Of a stretch of 64,000 nucleotides of DNA, positions 16,517 through 26,133 are shown one piece after another. Source of the stretch: Bradyrhizobium sp. 170 (GTDB lineage Bacteria > Pseudomonadota > Alphaproteobacteria > Rhizobiales > Xanthobacteraceae); assembly GCF_023101085.1 (NCBI RefSeq), contig NZ_CP064703.1, positions 6,944,001 through 7,008,000 on the forward strand. The letters run 5' to 3'. Numbering within the stretch: the first letter of the stretch is position 1; every line of letters begins with the position of its first letter. The notes beneath the pieces were generated by a model. It had not been told where the DNA came from, made no database searches, and saw only the letters and a program-made list of their open reading frames with translations. Both the position numbers and the translations under genes were made by a program.

Positions 16517-19214
16517 GGATACCGGCCTGCAAATAGTGGAGGTTTGCGTAACGCCCGTTCGTGCGGATCAGCTCATCATGGCTGCCGTCCTCGACAATGC
16601 GACCATGCTCGAGCGTGATGATCCGGTTCGCGTTGCGCACGGTCGAGAGCCGATGCGCGATCACGAACACGGTCCGGCCGGCGGCAATTCGCTTCATGTT
16701 CTGCTGGATGGCACGCTCGCTTTCGTAATCGAGCGCGCTGGTCGCCTCGTCGAGGATGAGAATACGCGGATCGGTAATCAGCGCGCGCGCGATCGCGACA
16801 CGCTGGCGTTGCCCGCCGGACAGGCTGCTGCCGCGTTCGCCGACGACGGTGTCGTAACCTTCGGGCAGTTCCAGGATGAAGTCATGAGCGCCGGCAAGCG
16901 ATGCTGCTTCGATAACGCGTTCCATCGGCATGGCCGGGTCGGCCAGCGCGATGTTCTCACGAATCGAACGGTTGAACAGCACGTTCTCTTGCAGGACGAC
17001 GCCGATCTGGCGCCGCAGCCAGCTCAGATCGACCATCGCGAGATCGACGCCGTCGATCAGTACCCGTCCGCTCTCCGGCACGTAGAGACGCTGGATCAGC
17101 TTGGTGATGGTGCTCTTGCCCGAGCCGGACGAGCCAACGATTCCGATGACCTGGCCGGGCTGGACGTTGAAGGATACGTTGTGCAGCACCTCGGGACCGT
17201 CGATGCGATAGCGGAACCTCGCATGCTCGAACGTGACCTGTCCGCGGATCGGCGGCAGTGCGGCACGGCCGGGACTAAAGCTCGGCTCCGGCATGGTGTT
17301 AAGGATGTCACCGAGGCGATCGATCGACAGGCGGGCCTGATGGAAATCCTGCCACATCTGGGCGAGACGCAGCACCGGCATGCTCACACGTCCGGCCAGC
17401 ATGTTGAAGGCGACGAGTTCGCCGACGGTGAGATCGCCACCGATCACAAGTCTGGCGCCGAAGTAAAGCGTTGCCGCGGTGACCAGTTTGTTGATCATCT
17501 GGACCGCCTGGCTCGCCGTGTTGTTCAGGCTGAGCACGCGGAAGCTCGCGGCCACATAGCCGGCGAGTTGCTCCTCCCACCGGCGCTGCATCTGCGGTTC
17601 GACCGCCATGGCCTTCAGCGTCTCGACGCCGGTGACGCTCTCGACCAGGAACGCCTGGTTCTCGGATCCCCGGTTGAATTTCTCATCGAGGCGCCGGCGA
17701 AACAGCGGCGCAGCGCCCACGGAAATGCCGATGTAGAACGGGAATGAGGCCAGAACGATCAGCGTCAACGTCGTCGAGTAGTAGAACATCACCACAAGGA
17801 AGACGATGGTGAACAACAGATCGATGACGAGCGTAAGCGCCGAACTCGTCAGGAACTGACGGATATTCTCCAGCTCGCGGACGCGTGCGACCGAATCGCC
17901 GACCCGGCGAGCCTGGAAGTATGCGATCGGCAACGCCATCAGGTGACGAAACAGCCGGGCGCCGAGCTCGACGTCGATGCGGTTCGTGGTGTGCGCAAAC
18001 AGATAGACCCGGAGCGTTTCGAGAACGGCCTCGAACACCGTCAGCGCCACAAGACCTATGATCAGAACGTCGAGCGTACTCATGCTTCGATGCACGAGCA
18101 CCTTGTCGATGACCACCTGGAAAAACAGCGGCGAGATGAGGGCGAATATCTGCAGGAAGAACGACGCGACCAGCACTTCGCCGAGAAGACGGCGATACTT
18201 GTGGACCGCGCCGACAAACCAGCCGATATCGAAACGGCGGGAGAGATCGGTCAGGGATGCGCGCCGCGCCATCAGGATGATGTCGCCGTCCCAGATCGCC
18301 TCGAGCTCGGCCTGCGTCATTGTTTCGGGCTGGGGAGACAATGGGCGCTGAACCAGAAGCTTGTCGTCGACGACCTTGCCCAGGATCAGGAAGCCGCCGT
18401 CGCGCAGCAGGGCGATTCCGGGCAGCGGCGTGACCGCAAGCCTGCTCCAGTTCGACTTCTGTGCCCGAGCCTTCAGCCCGAATTCCTTGGCGCAGCGCAG
18501 GATTTCGGTAACACCCAGCTTGGCCGCGCCCATGCGATGCCGGATCTGTTCAGGATCGGCCGCAATGCCATGGCATCGTAACAGGATTGCCACTGCCACG
18601 AGCCCCGACTCGTCCTCGCTCTGAGGCACGATGCTCACAGCCTCGAGGTCGGATCTGGCCGTCTGGAGGGCCATATCGCTTCTTTCGCCGAAGCACGCAC
18701 GCATCAATGAATCGCGGGCCCGCATTACGGTATCGCGAACGCGCGCTACGGGGGCGACGGCGCGGCGCGCCAGACCACGCACGGTGACACTCGTGTCAGC
18801 GAGGGCATGGAGGACCCGATTGATGACGTTCTGCGATCCCGTCAGGATCAAGCGGCCGTCCCAGATTTCCTCGAATTCCGCGCGCGTCATCAGCTCCGGA
18901 CGCGACGCAGTCGGGTGCAGCACGAGTGCCCCGTTGTCGTCGACCTTGCCGAGAAGCAAAAACCCGCCATCGCGCAGCGATGCGATCCCAGGGAGCTGGA
19001 TGCTCGCAAGTCGCTTCCAATGCGTTGTTCGCGAACGGACCTTGACGCCCAATTCGCGCGCGCAACGCAGCAAGGCACGAATACCTATTGTGCTGCTTCC
19101 GCAGCGATCGCGGAGCTGGTCCGGCTCGGCGTGGACGCCATGAAGGCGCAGGAACAGAGCCAGGGCTCGAAGCCCATGGTCTGCGGCGTGGGCATTCCCA
19201 TTCTGCATCGCCAT
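16503..19214 (-). CDS. Type I secretion ABC transporter with two C39-like domains
   Basis: A 903-residue permease/ATPase, about 180 residues longer than HlyB-type proteins. The extra length is a tandem duplication of the N-terminal peptidase-C39-like domain. The first copy (about 13-130) and second (about 200-320) share LxxLRDGGFLxLGKV and EEIWDG/EAIWDGDIIL. Both lack the catalytic Cys (GLRALALFLRLHG and GLVAVAILLRCHG), so they are substrate-binding C39-like domains rather than proteases. Six membrane helices follow, then the ATPase: Walker A GSSGSGKST, signature LSGGQRQR, Walker B ILILDEATSALD and the H-loop IAHRLS. The likely cargo is the large protein encoded immediately upstream. Confidence 0.93.
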   Translation of the reverse strand: MAMQNGNAHAADHGLRALALFLRLHGVHAEPDQLRDRCGSSTIGIRALLRCARELGVKVRSRTTHWKRLASIQLPGIASLRDGGFLLLGKVDDNGALVLHPTASRPELMTRAEFEEIWDGRLILTGSQNVINRVLHALADTSVTVRGLARRAVAPVARVRDTVMRARDSLMRACFGERSDMALQTARSDLEAVSIVPQSEDESGLVAVAILLRCHGIAADPEQIRHRMGAAKLGVTEILRCAKEFGLKARAQKSNWSRLAVTPLPGIALLRDGGFLILGKVVDDKLLVQRPLSPQPETMTQAELEAIWDGDIILMARRASLTDLSRRFDIGWFVGAVHKYRRLLGEVLVASFFLQIFALISPLFFQVVIDKVLVHRSMSTLDVLIIGLVALTVFEAVLETLRVYLFAHTTNRIDVELGARLFRHLMALPIAYFQARRVGDSVARVRELENIRQFLTSSALTLVIDLLFTIVFLVVMFYYSTTLTLIVLASFPFYIGISVGAAPLFRRRLDEKFNRGSENQAFLVESVTGVETLKAMAVEPQMQRRWEEQLAGYVAASFRVLSLNNTASQAVQMINKLVTAATLYFGARLVIGGDLTVGELVAFNMLAGRVSMPVLRLAQMWQDFHQARLSIDRLGDILNTMPEPSFSPGRAALPPIRGQVTFEHARFRYRIDGPEVLHNVSFNVQPGQVIGIVGSSGSGKSTITKLIQRLYVPESGRVLIDGVDLAMVDLSWLRRQIGVVLQENVLFNRSIRENIALADPAMPMERVIEAASLAGAHDFILELPEGYDTVVGERGSSLSGGQRQRVAIARALITDPRILILDEATSALDYESERAIQQNMKRIAAGRTVFVIAHRLSTVRNANRIITLEHGRIVEDGSHDELIRTNGRYANLHYLQAGIHDVR

Positions 19215-19290
19215 AATGTTTTAACTCAACCCTTCGCGGCTACCGGCCGCGTGTGATGTTCCTTCTCTGCATTCCCAAACTATGATGGTG

Positions 19291-19322
19291 CCGCACCCAG
19301 GCGCTGGCGCGCCCGGGTGCGG
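19291..19322 (-). terminator. Hairpin between the secreted lyase-like gene and the ABC transporter gene
   Basis: CCGCACCC (19291-19298) pairs with GGGTGCGG (19315-19322) across a GC-rich loop, 10 nt past the upstream gene's stop. There is no T-run, so it may act as an attenuator or RNA-stabilising hairpin, giving more cargo than transporter, rather than as a full terminator. Confidence 0.5.
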
Positions 19323-19332
19323 AAGTAGTGGA

Positions 19333-21276
19333 TCAGTGCGGTCTGGTCAGGATAGCGTCCTGCGTCCAACCGGCCCCTTGCGACACGGCCGACACGATCT
19401 GCCCGGAATCGACCCGGCCGGTGTTGCCGGCCAGATACTGGTTCAGCAGCGCGAAGCTCTGGCTTGCCAGGGACGCCGTGGTCGTCCCCGTCGCGAGCTG
19501 AGGATCCGTCACGATCGCCTGCGGCCTGCCAGTCGCCAGCGTGCTGGTGAATGACTCCACCTGCTGCTGCAGCCGCTCAAAGCCCTGGTTCGCCAGGAAC
19601 CCTGCGCTCGTGGCAGTCGCTAGCGCATGATCCGTACCGGTGATCGGCCGCTGCGCAGTGGGCGCTGCGGCGCTGGTGACGGGGTCCACGTGCTGCTGCA
19701 CAGTGCTTTGGCCCCGCAAGTCCGAACCCGTCGAGACCGAGGACACGGTGCTGGTCTGCGGCGCCGTTGTGGTCGTCCTAGTCGTCGGTCGCGGATCCAC
19801 CACGCTGATGGTCTGCGGCGCGGACGACGCCACAGCGCCGGTGACCGAGTCCTGCGCGCGTGCGGTCAGCGTGAGCGTTGCGACCGGCTCACCTCCGCCC
19901 CTGTAGTTCGATGTCAGCGTCAGTCCGCTGTTGACCTGCGCGGCCGACAAGGTGATGTCCCGTCCCCTGAACGTTTGACCATCGAGCGCACTGGTGATCG
20001 TCTCGTACTTTGGCAACCCCGTGATGTTCATGGTCACGCGGTCATTGGTATCGGTCGTTGTCACCTTGGTCCCCAGGTCGACCCTACCGCCTCTGCCGGC
20101 CACCCAGAGCGAGGGATCCGCGACGGTGAGGACCGGCCTCGTGACGGATGACGTAGGGGTGGTCGGCGTGGTGGGGGACGTCGGCGTGGTTGGAGACGTT
20201 GGCGTCGTCGGGGATGTCGGGGTCGCATCAATCTGAAGACCGGTGAACGTCTTCACCGCGCCCGAGAGGGTTGCCGCGGCACCGGCAGAGTCCTTGATGC
20301 TCGCGCCGGTCGGAAGGTTGACTCCCGTGATGGCGAGCGCCGAGGTGTCCCGGTCAGTCGACGCGACAGTGTTTTTGAAGATGAGCGAGCTCGTGCCTGA
20401 GCCACCGACATAGGTGGCCGTTCCGCCATCGTTGAGCGACAGCGTCGGCGTGCCGGTGACGGTCACGGCCTCGCTGAAGCCGAGCGTCATGGTGATGGTG
20501 TCGCCGTTATCTGCAATTCCTGTCCCCGGTGAAGCGGACGCTTCCGTCACGGTCGGCGCCAGGTTTACCGGCGTGGTTGGCGACGTGGGCGTGGTTGGCT
20601 GCGTCGGTGTGGGAGCCGGTGCCGACCCCGTCCAGATGTCCAGATTGCTGAAAGTCGCCGTCTGCGTTTCCGCCGCCTGTCCGCGGTAGACGCCTACCTT
20701 CCAGTAGTACTCGGAGTTAGTCGCTCCGACCGGCCCGTTGTAGTTGACGACCTGATTTCCGTCTAGCCACACACCGACATAGCCGCCCCCGCTCGGGCCC
20801 ATTTTCACCTGGAAGTCCAGGTCCATCGGTTGACCCCGCACAATGGGATCCGGGGAACGGTAGACATAAAGATTACCGGCGCTCGGGTTCTGGAGACAGA
20901 CCACCAAGTGGTCGGATGTGTCCAGCTGGATAGAGAACGGAGCATATGTTGGCGACACATTGGTGGTCGCGTGCAACTGGGTGAGGCACAGCCACGATGC
21001 AGTATTCGTCGGGCCCGGTTGAACCGTAATCGTCTCAGACATGTTGATCTGAGTGCCCGCTGCATAGAGTGGCGAAAACTGAATCTCGGAACGGTTCGCC
21101 CCACTGTCGCCGGTGCCCCATTGATCCCCGGACCGAACCGAAAATTGGAGTGTGTTGGCATCGCTCTGTGTCAGGCTCCACGGCTGGTTCGCATTCTGGG
21201 CTTGCGCGGTAATTCCATCGACGGTGAATCTAGCGCTATTTGTACCTGAGAAGTTGGTGATTGGTTCGGAAGCCAT
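19333..21276 (-). CDS. Secreted polysaccharide-lyase-like protein with Thr/Pro linkers, probable T1SS cargo
   Basis: About 647 residues. Residues 1-215 are a heparin-lyase-I-like (polysaccharide lyase superfamily) beta-sandwich: NRSEIQFSPLYAAGT, LTQLHATTN, GGGYVGVWLDGNQVVNYNGP and YYWKVGVYRG. A TPTQPTTPTSPTTP linker leads to an Ig/cadherin-like domain (GTPTLSLNDGGTATYVGGSG), a repetitive PTTPTS linker, a second all-beta domain, and a Ser/Thr/Gln-rich tail without cysteines. There is no Sec signal, and the gene sits directly upstream of the ABC and HlyD genes, so type I export is likely. It may cut the EPS made by this locus. I chose ATG 21276 (AGGA upstream) over the longer frame from 21345, whose first 23 residues look untranslated. 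Confidence 0.85.
   Translation of the reverse strand: MASEPITNFSGTNSARFTVDGITAQAQNANQPWSLTQSDANTLQFSVRSGDQWGTGDSGANRSEIQFSPLYAAGTQINMSETITVQPGPTNTASWLCLTQLHATTNVSPTYAPFSIQLDTSDHLVVCLQNPSAGNLYVYRSPDPIVRGQPMDLDFQVKMGPSGGGYVGVWLDGNQVVNYNGPVGATNSEYYWKVGVYRGQAAETQTATFSNLDIWTGSAPAPTPTQPTTPTSPTTPVNLAPTVTEASASPGTGIADNGDTITMTLGFSEAVTVTGTPTLSLNDGGTATYVGGSGTSSLIFKNTVASTDRDTSALAITGVNLPTGASIKDSAGAAATLSGAVKTFTGLQIDATPTSPTTPTSPTTPTSPTTPTTPTSSVTRPVLTVADPSLWVAGRGGRVDLGTKVTTTDTNDRVTMNITGLPKYETITSALDGQTFRGRDITLSAAQVNSGLTLTSNYRGGGEPVATLTLTARAQDSVTGAVASSAPQTISVVDPRPTTRTTTTAPQTSTVSSVSTGSDLRGQSTVQQHVDPVTSAAAPTAQRPITGTDHALATATSAGFLANQGFERLQQQVESFTSTLATGRPQAIVTDPQLATGTTTASLASQSFALLNQYLAGNTGRVDSGQIVSAVSQGAGWTQDAILTRPH
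20165..20218 (-). repeat. 18-nt tandem repeat encoding a Thr/Pro/Ser linker
   Basis: Three consecutive 18-nt units (20165, 20183, 20201) with a few mismatches encode PTSPTT-type hexapeptides between two domains of the secreted protein. Such repeats readily change copy number and so vary linker length. Confidence 0.75.
20655..21232. repeat. Copy 1 of a duplicated lyase-domain coding sequence
   Basis: Nearly the same DNA occurs at 23862-24457 in the same orientation, with long identical runs (for example around the codons for SEYYWKVGVYRG and ANQPWSLTQ). The two flanking genes otherwise differ, so a domain was copied or converted recently. Confidence 0.8.
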
Positions 21277-21374
21277 TCCGTAATCCTTTTGAACGTTGAA
21301 GATAGTGCATTCCACTGCCGCGCATCGCATTGGCGCGTGCGACATACCACATGCTCACAGCGCTCGGCGCCGTG

Positions 21375-21455
21375 AACAGATTTCAATGCACCGCAGCCTC
21401 GGACCGCGAGCAGACTTCAATGCATCGCAGCCTCGGACCGCGAGCAGATTTCAAA
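21375..21455. repeat. 34-nt tandem repeat upstream of the secreted lyase-like gene
   Basis: Units start at 21375, 21409 and 21443 (the last partial) and share the pattern of an AGCAGATTTCAATGCA block followed by CGCAGCCTCGGACCGCG. The array ends about 100 nt upstream of the ATG at 21276 and is separate from any recognised gene. It could be a set of protein-binding sites. There are too few units, and no spacers, for a CRISPR. Confidence 0.7.
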
Positions 21456-22585
21456 GCAGTGGGAATTTGTGCCCCCCGACTGCTGGCTTGGGGGTTAATA
21501 AGCAAAAATGGCGAAAAAACTTTCAAAATAAGATTTATACTCATGTATGTCGGCCCAATACGTGCCCCACGTGCCCCACATATGGCGCGGAATTCTCCTG
21601 TTCGCCTCGGCCAAATTGAGTTGGTCGGCCTTCAGTTTTGACGCTTTGGCGAGCGTTTGGCGCTAGCGCTCGCAGCACCGAAGCTGGTTCGTGTCTCGCA
21701 GAAGTCGCGATTGCGACAAGTGCGCGATCAGTCTTCCCCACTTCGGGAGAGCAAGCTGTCGTTTCGCTTCCGTCACAGTGATGGGGCTGACGATGCAGCC
21801 GCGCGGTCATCATCGTGACGTCTGTGAAGACGCCGGCCATTCCGCGAAGGCAAGGTTGCTGGCTCACGAGCGCCGAGCTGCGCTCGTGACTGATGAGAAC
21901 ATACGGGACCGGGCGAACGGCAGATAACCGAGTCGGTCTTATCGAGTTCGAGGTCCTTGCGAGCTCAATGGCGCCAACAGTGCGACCGAAGCCCCACATG
22001 TGCCGGGCGCCCGAGTAGATCCAGAAATCCAGGACGTAACGGACCTTCGAAAGCCAAGGCCCGGCCCTAGTTGGTGCGCAAGCTGGCCCGGCGCTCTCGA
22101 TCGTGACCTTGATGACATGCGCGCCGCCGCAGAGAAGACCACTGCCGCGGACCCGAAACATCGAAACAGCGCAGACGTCGCGCAAGCCATTACGGCGAAC
22201 GACATCGCGCAGCATGATCTCCGTCGTCGGTTTCGAAAAACCGTCATCTGATATCGGCTCGACCGGAGCATTTCGGCAACGGAATCGCGCGGCGGGCTGA
22301 ATACTCACCATTGGGTAGCCACTATGCCCCCGGTGAACTCCTCAACCCTTTTGCTTACACTTGCGGCGAAGTGGCACCCGCAAGGATAGGGGGAGTGATA
22401 GGTGCGTTCGATCTTCCGGTGGCGATGATCGGCGCGGGGCCATTCGGCGTCGGCCCCCATGCAATTTTCGGATTAGACAGCAATGAGGCGTTAAGCCTGA
22501 TGCATGGCACAATGATGCTCTCGCATGATGGATGAATGTCAATAGTCGAGTGCGTCGGAAATCCGGGAGGGGCGGTTTCTGCAGC
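21456..22585. other. About 1.1 kb without recognised genes
   Basis: A 256-codon minus-strand frame (21541-22311) and shorter plus-strand frames exist but have no family-like features. The first part, 21475-21560, is A/T-rich and may contain promoters. Nothing else could be assigned. Confidence 0.4.
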
Positions 22586-23647
22586 ATGGCTTCAGACCCC
22601 TGGCTGGACGGATTTCTGTTTCGGAGGTGGCCTCAAGTGAAGCAGCTGTTAAAAAATACCCTGTTCTATGGGATCGGGTCCGCTGGACTGTTTCCAGTGT
22701 TTCGCAGAATCTTCGCTGGTAGGGCAGCCATCGTGATGTTCCACGAAATTCAGCGGGATTGTCGGTCGGAATTGATGACCGGCACTTCGGCTGAACTTTT
22801 TGACTATTCGCTCAGTTGGCTGCAGCGAGAAGGATGGGCGATTGTCAGCCTTGAGGAGTGCCTTGCGCAGCTGGCCAAGAATGACCGATCGCGCCGCTAT
22901 GCGGTCCTCACGTTTGATGATGGATATCGAGATAATGTCTCGGTGGCGCTTCCCATCCTCGAGCGCCATAACGCCCCATTCATGGTGTACGTGCCCACCG
23001 CCGCCTTAACGCGGACCCTGCAGTCGTGGTGGTTAGGATTGCGCGAACTAATTCGCTCAAGAGACGATGTCACAATCGATGCAATGGGGTTGCGGTTTCG
23101 TTGTCCTGACTTTCGGAGCAAGCAATTCGCGCTGAGAAAAGTGGACCAGTGGGTGCACCACGATTTCAAACGTGTCGCAGCGCTTGCGACGACGTTCAAT
23201 AAGGCTGGTATTTCAACGTCTGCGTTGAACGACCGATACTTCCTGGACGCGCGCGCGCTCCAGGGTCTGTCGCGTCATCCTCTCGCATCAATTGGCGGGC
23301 ACACAACTTCACACGCAGCGCTAGCAACCCTGGATGCGGCTTCAGCGCGAGACGAGTTGGCCGATAACCGCAACTACCTGGAGAATTTACTTCAGTTGTC
23401 CGTTCGGCATCTCGCCTATCCGTACGGCGCATACGGTCTACGAGAAGAGCATCTTGCCAATGAAGTGGGATATGTGAGCGCCGTGACAACGCGACACTCT
23501 CAGCTAAGCGACCATCAGCCAAATCAATTCGCGCTTCCCCGCATTGGCGTTTGTAGTTCATTTGACTCAGAAACGTCATTCGCGGCACGAATGAGCGGTG
23601 TTCAGTCGGCAATGCTCAAGCTAGGCGCCTGCCTCGGCCGGGAGTAG
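22586..23647 (+). CDS. Polysaccharide deacetylase family protein (NodB homology)
   Basis: About 353 residues. The catalytic core carries AIVMFHEI, the metal/base motif VLTFDDGYRDN, ASIGGHTTSHAAL with the metal-binding histidines, and HLAYPYGAYG. This is the carbohydrate esterase 4 fold, which removes N- or O-acetyl groups from polysaccharides. A hydrophobic segment near the N-terminus (TLFYGIGSAGLFPVF) may anchor it to the membrane. Between two lyase-like genes it would fit EPS modification. GGGAGGGG lies upstream of ATG 22586; ATG 22532 is an alternative start adding 18 residues. Confidence 0.85.
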   Translation: MASDPWLDGFLFRRWPQVKQLLKNTLFYGIGSAGLFPVFRRIFAGRAAIVMFHEIQRDCRSELMTGTSAELFDYSLSWLQREGWAIVSLEECLAQLAKNDRSRRYAVLTFDDGYRDNVSVALPILERHNAPFMVYVPTAALTRTLQSWWLGLRELIRSRDDVTIDAMGLRFRCPDFRSKQFALRKVDQWVHHDFKRVAALATTFNKAGISTSALNDRYFLDARALQGLSRHPLASIGGHTTSHAALATLDAASARDELADNRNYLENLLQLSVRHLAYPYGAYGLREEHLANEVGYVSAVTTRHSQLSDHQPNQFALPRIGVCSSFDSETSFAARMSGVQSAMLKLGACLGRE

Positions 23648-23682
23648 ACCGGGATCGCTGAAGAGCGACCGTCAATCATTCG

Positions 23683-24795
23683 TCACCGTTTGAGGCGATC
23701 ACCAGTGCTGCCGCTAGAGGAGGTGCTGCCCGAGGACGTCCCGCTGGACGGGGCGTTGGTACGCGAGGATGTCGTGCCGCCCGAAGTGGTGGTAGTCCCT
23801 GACGATGATGAACTCGTGCCGCTCATGGGCACGGCTTGCGGACCGGTCGTTATCTGCACATTACTGAAATCTGCCGTCAACGTTTCCGCCGCCGACCCGC
23901 GATAGACGCCTACCTTCCAGTAGTACTCGGAGTTAGTCGCTCCGACCGGGCCGTGATAGTTGACGATCTGAGTTCCGTCTAGCCAAACACCGACATAGCC
24001 GCCCCCGCTCGGGCCCATGTTCACCTGGAAGTCCAGGTCCATCGGTTGACCCCGCACAATGGGAATCGGGGAACGGTAGACAAGATTATCCGATGATTGA
24101 TTCGGATGCTGGAGAATGACCACCAAGTGGTCGGATCGGTCCAGCCCGACAGAGAACGGAGCATATGTTGGCGCCACATTGGTGGTCGCGTGCAACTGGG
24201 TGAGGCACAGCCACGATGCAGTATTCGTCGGGCCCGGCTGAATCGTAATCGTCTCAGAAAGGTTGATCTGGGTGCCCGCTGCATAGAGTGGCGAAAACTG
24301 AATCTCGGAACGGTTCGCCCCATTATCGCTGTAACCGCCGACGCTCCAACGATCCCCGGACCGAACCGAAAATTGGAGCGTGTTGGCATTGAGCTGTGTC
24401 AGGCTCCACGGCTGGTTCGCATTCTGGGCTTGCGCGCTATATCCATCGACGGTGAATATAGAGCCATTGGCACCCGAGAACGAGTTGATGTTTGGTGCGA
24501 CCGTCGCGCCCAGGGGCGGCGACGCTCGGCGTGTGCCTCCGGAAGTGGCGTCCGCCGAATTGAACCAGTGGGCACCGCCCGACAATCTGCTGGTGGCAGG
24601 GGTCCACCGACCGCTGTCGCTTACTGTCTCCGAGCCGAGTGGCGGCGTGACATCGGACTCGCCCACCCGGCTGTTCGCCCCATCCATGCCGGGCAGCAGC
24701 AATATCGGGAGGTTACCGAGTCCATCGCTAATGATACCCGCATTGGCTGAGAGCGAGGTGATCAAGAATGGCATAATCACCCACGCGACTATCAT
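23683..24795 (-). CDS. Sec-exported polysaccharide-lyase-like protein
   Basis: A 370-residue protein whose residues 105-320 closely match the lyase-like domain of the protein at 19333-21276 (NRSEIQFSPLYAAGT, GGGYVGVWLDGTQIVNYHGP, YYWKVGVYRG). Unlike that one it starts with a Sec-type signal (MIVAWVIMPFLITSLSANAG) and ends in a low-complexity Ser/Thr/Gly tail (SSSSSGTTTTSGGTTSS). So two paralogues appear to use different export routes. It is convergent with the deacetylase gene. The fold resembles heparin-lyase-I-like proteins; catalytic activity cannot be judged from the sequence alone. Confidence 0.82.
   Translation of the reverse strand: MIVAWVIMPFLITSLSANAGIISDGLGNLPILLLPGMDGANSRVGESDVTPPLGSETVSDSGRWTPATSRLSGGAHWFNSADATSGGTRRASPPLGATVAPNINSFSGANGSIFTVDGYSAQAQNANQPWSLTQLNANTLQFSVRSGDRWSVGGYSDNGANRSEIQFSPLYAAGTQINLSETITIQPGPTNTASWLCLTQLHATTNVAPTYAPFSVGLDRSDHLVVILQHPNQSSDNLVYRSPIPIVRGQPMDLDFQVNMGPSGGGYVGVWLDGTQIVNYHGPVGATNSEYYWKVGVYRGSAAETLTADFSNVQITTGPQAVPMSGTSSSSSGTTTTSGGTTSSRTNAPSSGTSSGSTSSSGSTGDRLKR
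23862..24457. repeat. Copy 2 of the duplicated lyase-domain coding sequence
   Basis: Partner of 20655-21232 in the same orientation. Small indels alter a loop (residues NQSSDN replace SAG), while the flanks are unrelated. Confidence 0.8.
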
Positions 24796-25013
24796 GCTAG
24801 TCTTTCTTCACCAATCGTGTCCGAACGCATGTTAACAGCGTCATGGCAAAGCCTTGTTTCCATTTCTGATTAACTCGAAAGAGCGGAAACTCACAGTTGC
24901 CCCTGCTTCGGAAGTTTGCTGAGTTGAGGTTAGATTGGATGATCCAATGACTCACCCGTCATCGTGGATGACTGCAACGCGATAGTTCATGCAAAAGGCT
25001 GGAAGTCGATGCG

Positions 25014-26009
25014 ATGACCGTAGAGTCTATTCTGAACCTCGCGCGGGTGGGACGAGTTGGCCGGATTGTCAGCATTCTGAGGTATCGCCACCTAAGCCGG
25101 CACTTGAGAGTGCGCCAGCGTCCTCTTTCAACTTCTGGCAAGGAGCGTCTCGTAGCTGCTTTGACAAAGTACTACTTTCGCGATCCGCCAGACTATCTCA
25201 ACACACAGGCGGGTAAGAAGGACCTCGACGACCATGTTACTGGCCGAACTTATGTAGATCGCAGAACCATAGTTCCTTGGCTTGATACACTATTTCGTTT
25301 AGATGGCGCTAAAATTATAGAGATCGGGTGCGGTACCTGCAGCTCAACTGTCGCCCTCGCCGAACAGGGGGCCCAGGTATTTGGTTATGATATAGACGAG
25401 GCAAGTCTGGCCGTTGGCAGCGAGCGTCTTTCCATTTACGATGTTAAAGCAGAGCTGATAAAGGGGAACGCTACTGAGATTCCGGCGGCACGAATAGCGG
25501 AGGTCAACGCTGTTATATATTTTGCAACAGTGGAACATATGACCCTTGACGAAAAGTTGTCTTCATTCTCCTCCGTCTGGGGCTCCCTGCGCAGTGGCGC
25601 CTATTTGATTGTGGTGGAAACTCCCAATCGCCTTTGGTGGTTCGATACACATACCGCATTGCTGCCATTCTATCTGTGGCTGCCAGATGACTTGGCCACG
25701 CACTATTCACGGTTCAGTCCGCGTTTCCCCTTCAATGAGCGATTGAGGCCACCGATAACGGCGCAAACGCTCCTAAGCTTGACCAGAACAGGCCGGGCCG
25801 CCAGTTACCATGAATTTGAGTTGTCATTGGGGGATCTTTCCGCGCTCCAGATCAACAGCTTGAATCGCTGGAACCGCGGCAATCCGCTCCAATTTGCAAA
25901 ATGGTTCGCTTTCGATCGCTCGTTCGAGAAATTGCTGCGACGCCATGGTCCGCGAGTCGGTAATGCATTTTATGAATCCTATCTTCAACTTGCAATCCGG
26001 AAACCATAG
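25014..26009 (+). CDS. SAM-dependent class I methyltransferase
   Basis: A 331-residue protein with the SAM-binding motif I KIIEIGCGTCSS near residue 100. The acidic end of strand 2 follows (VFGYDIDEASL), then GNATEIP, and VIYFATVEHM at the motif IV position. The C-terminal 120 residues are less typical and may bind the acceptor. In an EPS locus the usual role is O- or N-methylation of a sugar or a lipid-linked intermediate; the acceptor cannot be named. The start ATG is preceded by GGAAG. Its codon use looks more A/T-rich than its neighbours, suggesting separate acquisition. Confidence 0.85.
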   Translation: MTVESILNLARVGRVGRIVSILRYRHLSRHLRVRQRPLSTSGKERLVAALTKYYFRDPPDYLNTQAGKKDLDDHVTGRTYVDRRTIVPWLDTLFRLDGAKIIEIGCGTCSSTVALAEQGAQVFGYDIDEASLAVGSERLSIYDVKAELIKGNATEIPAARIAEVNAVIYFATVEHMTLDEKLSSFSSVWGSLRSGAYLIVVETPNRLWWFDTHTALLPFYLWLPDDLATHYSRFSPRFPFNERLRPPITAQTLLSLTRTGRAASYHEFELSLGDLSALQINSLNRWNRGNPLQFAKWFAFDRSFEKLLRRHGPRVGNAFYESYLQLAIRKP

Positions 26010-26133
26010 GGCCAGCTGGTTCACGCCAAATCAGGACCGCGCTGAGCTGAGGCAGAACAACAATTAGCTTATCCGCCATCCAGCTTTTTCAGCATCTCGT
26101 GTGCTTTATCAGCCCGTCAGTCATTGCGCCGCA

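Noticed and set aside
19214..19244. GGTAG-10 nt-TTGAGT motif before the ABC transporter gene
   Set aside because: The hexamer lies only about 10 nt from the start codon, too close to be a -35 for this gene.
21375..21455. Possible CRISPR array
   Set aside because: The 34-nt units are directly adjacent with no spacers, and there are only two and a half of them with no cas genes.
21541..22311. 256-codon open frame on the minus strand
   Set aside because: No family-like motifs, unusual Arg/Ser/His-rich composition, and no ribosome site; likely a chance frame in GC-rich DNA.
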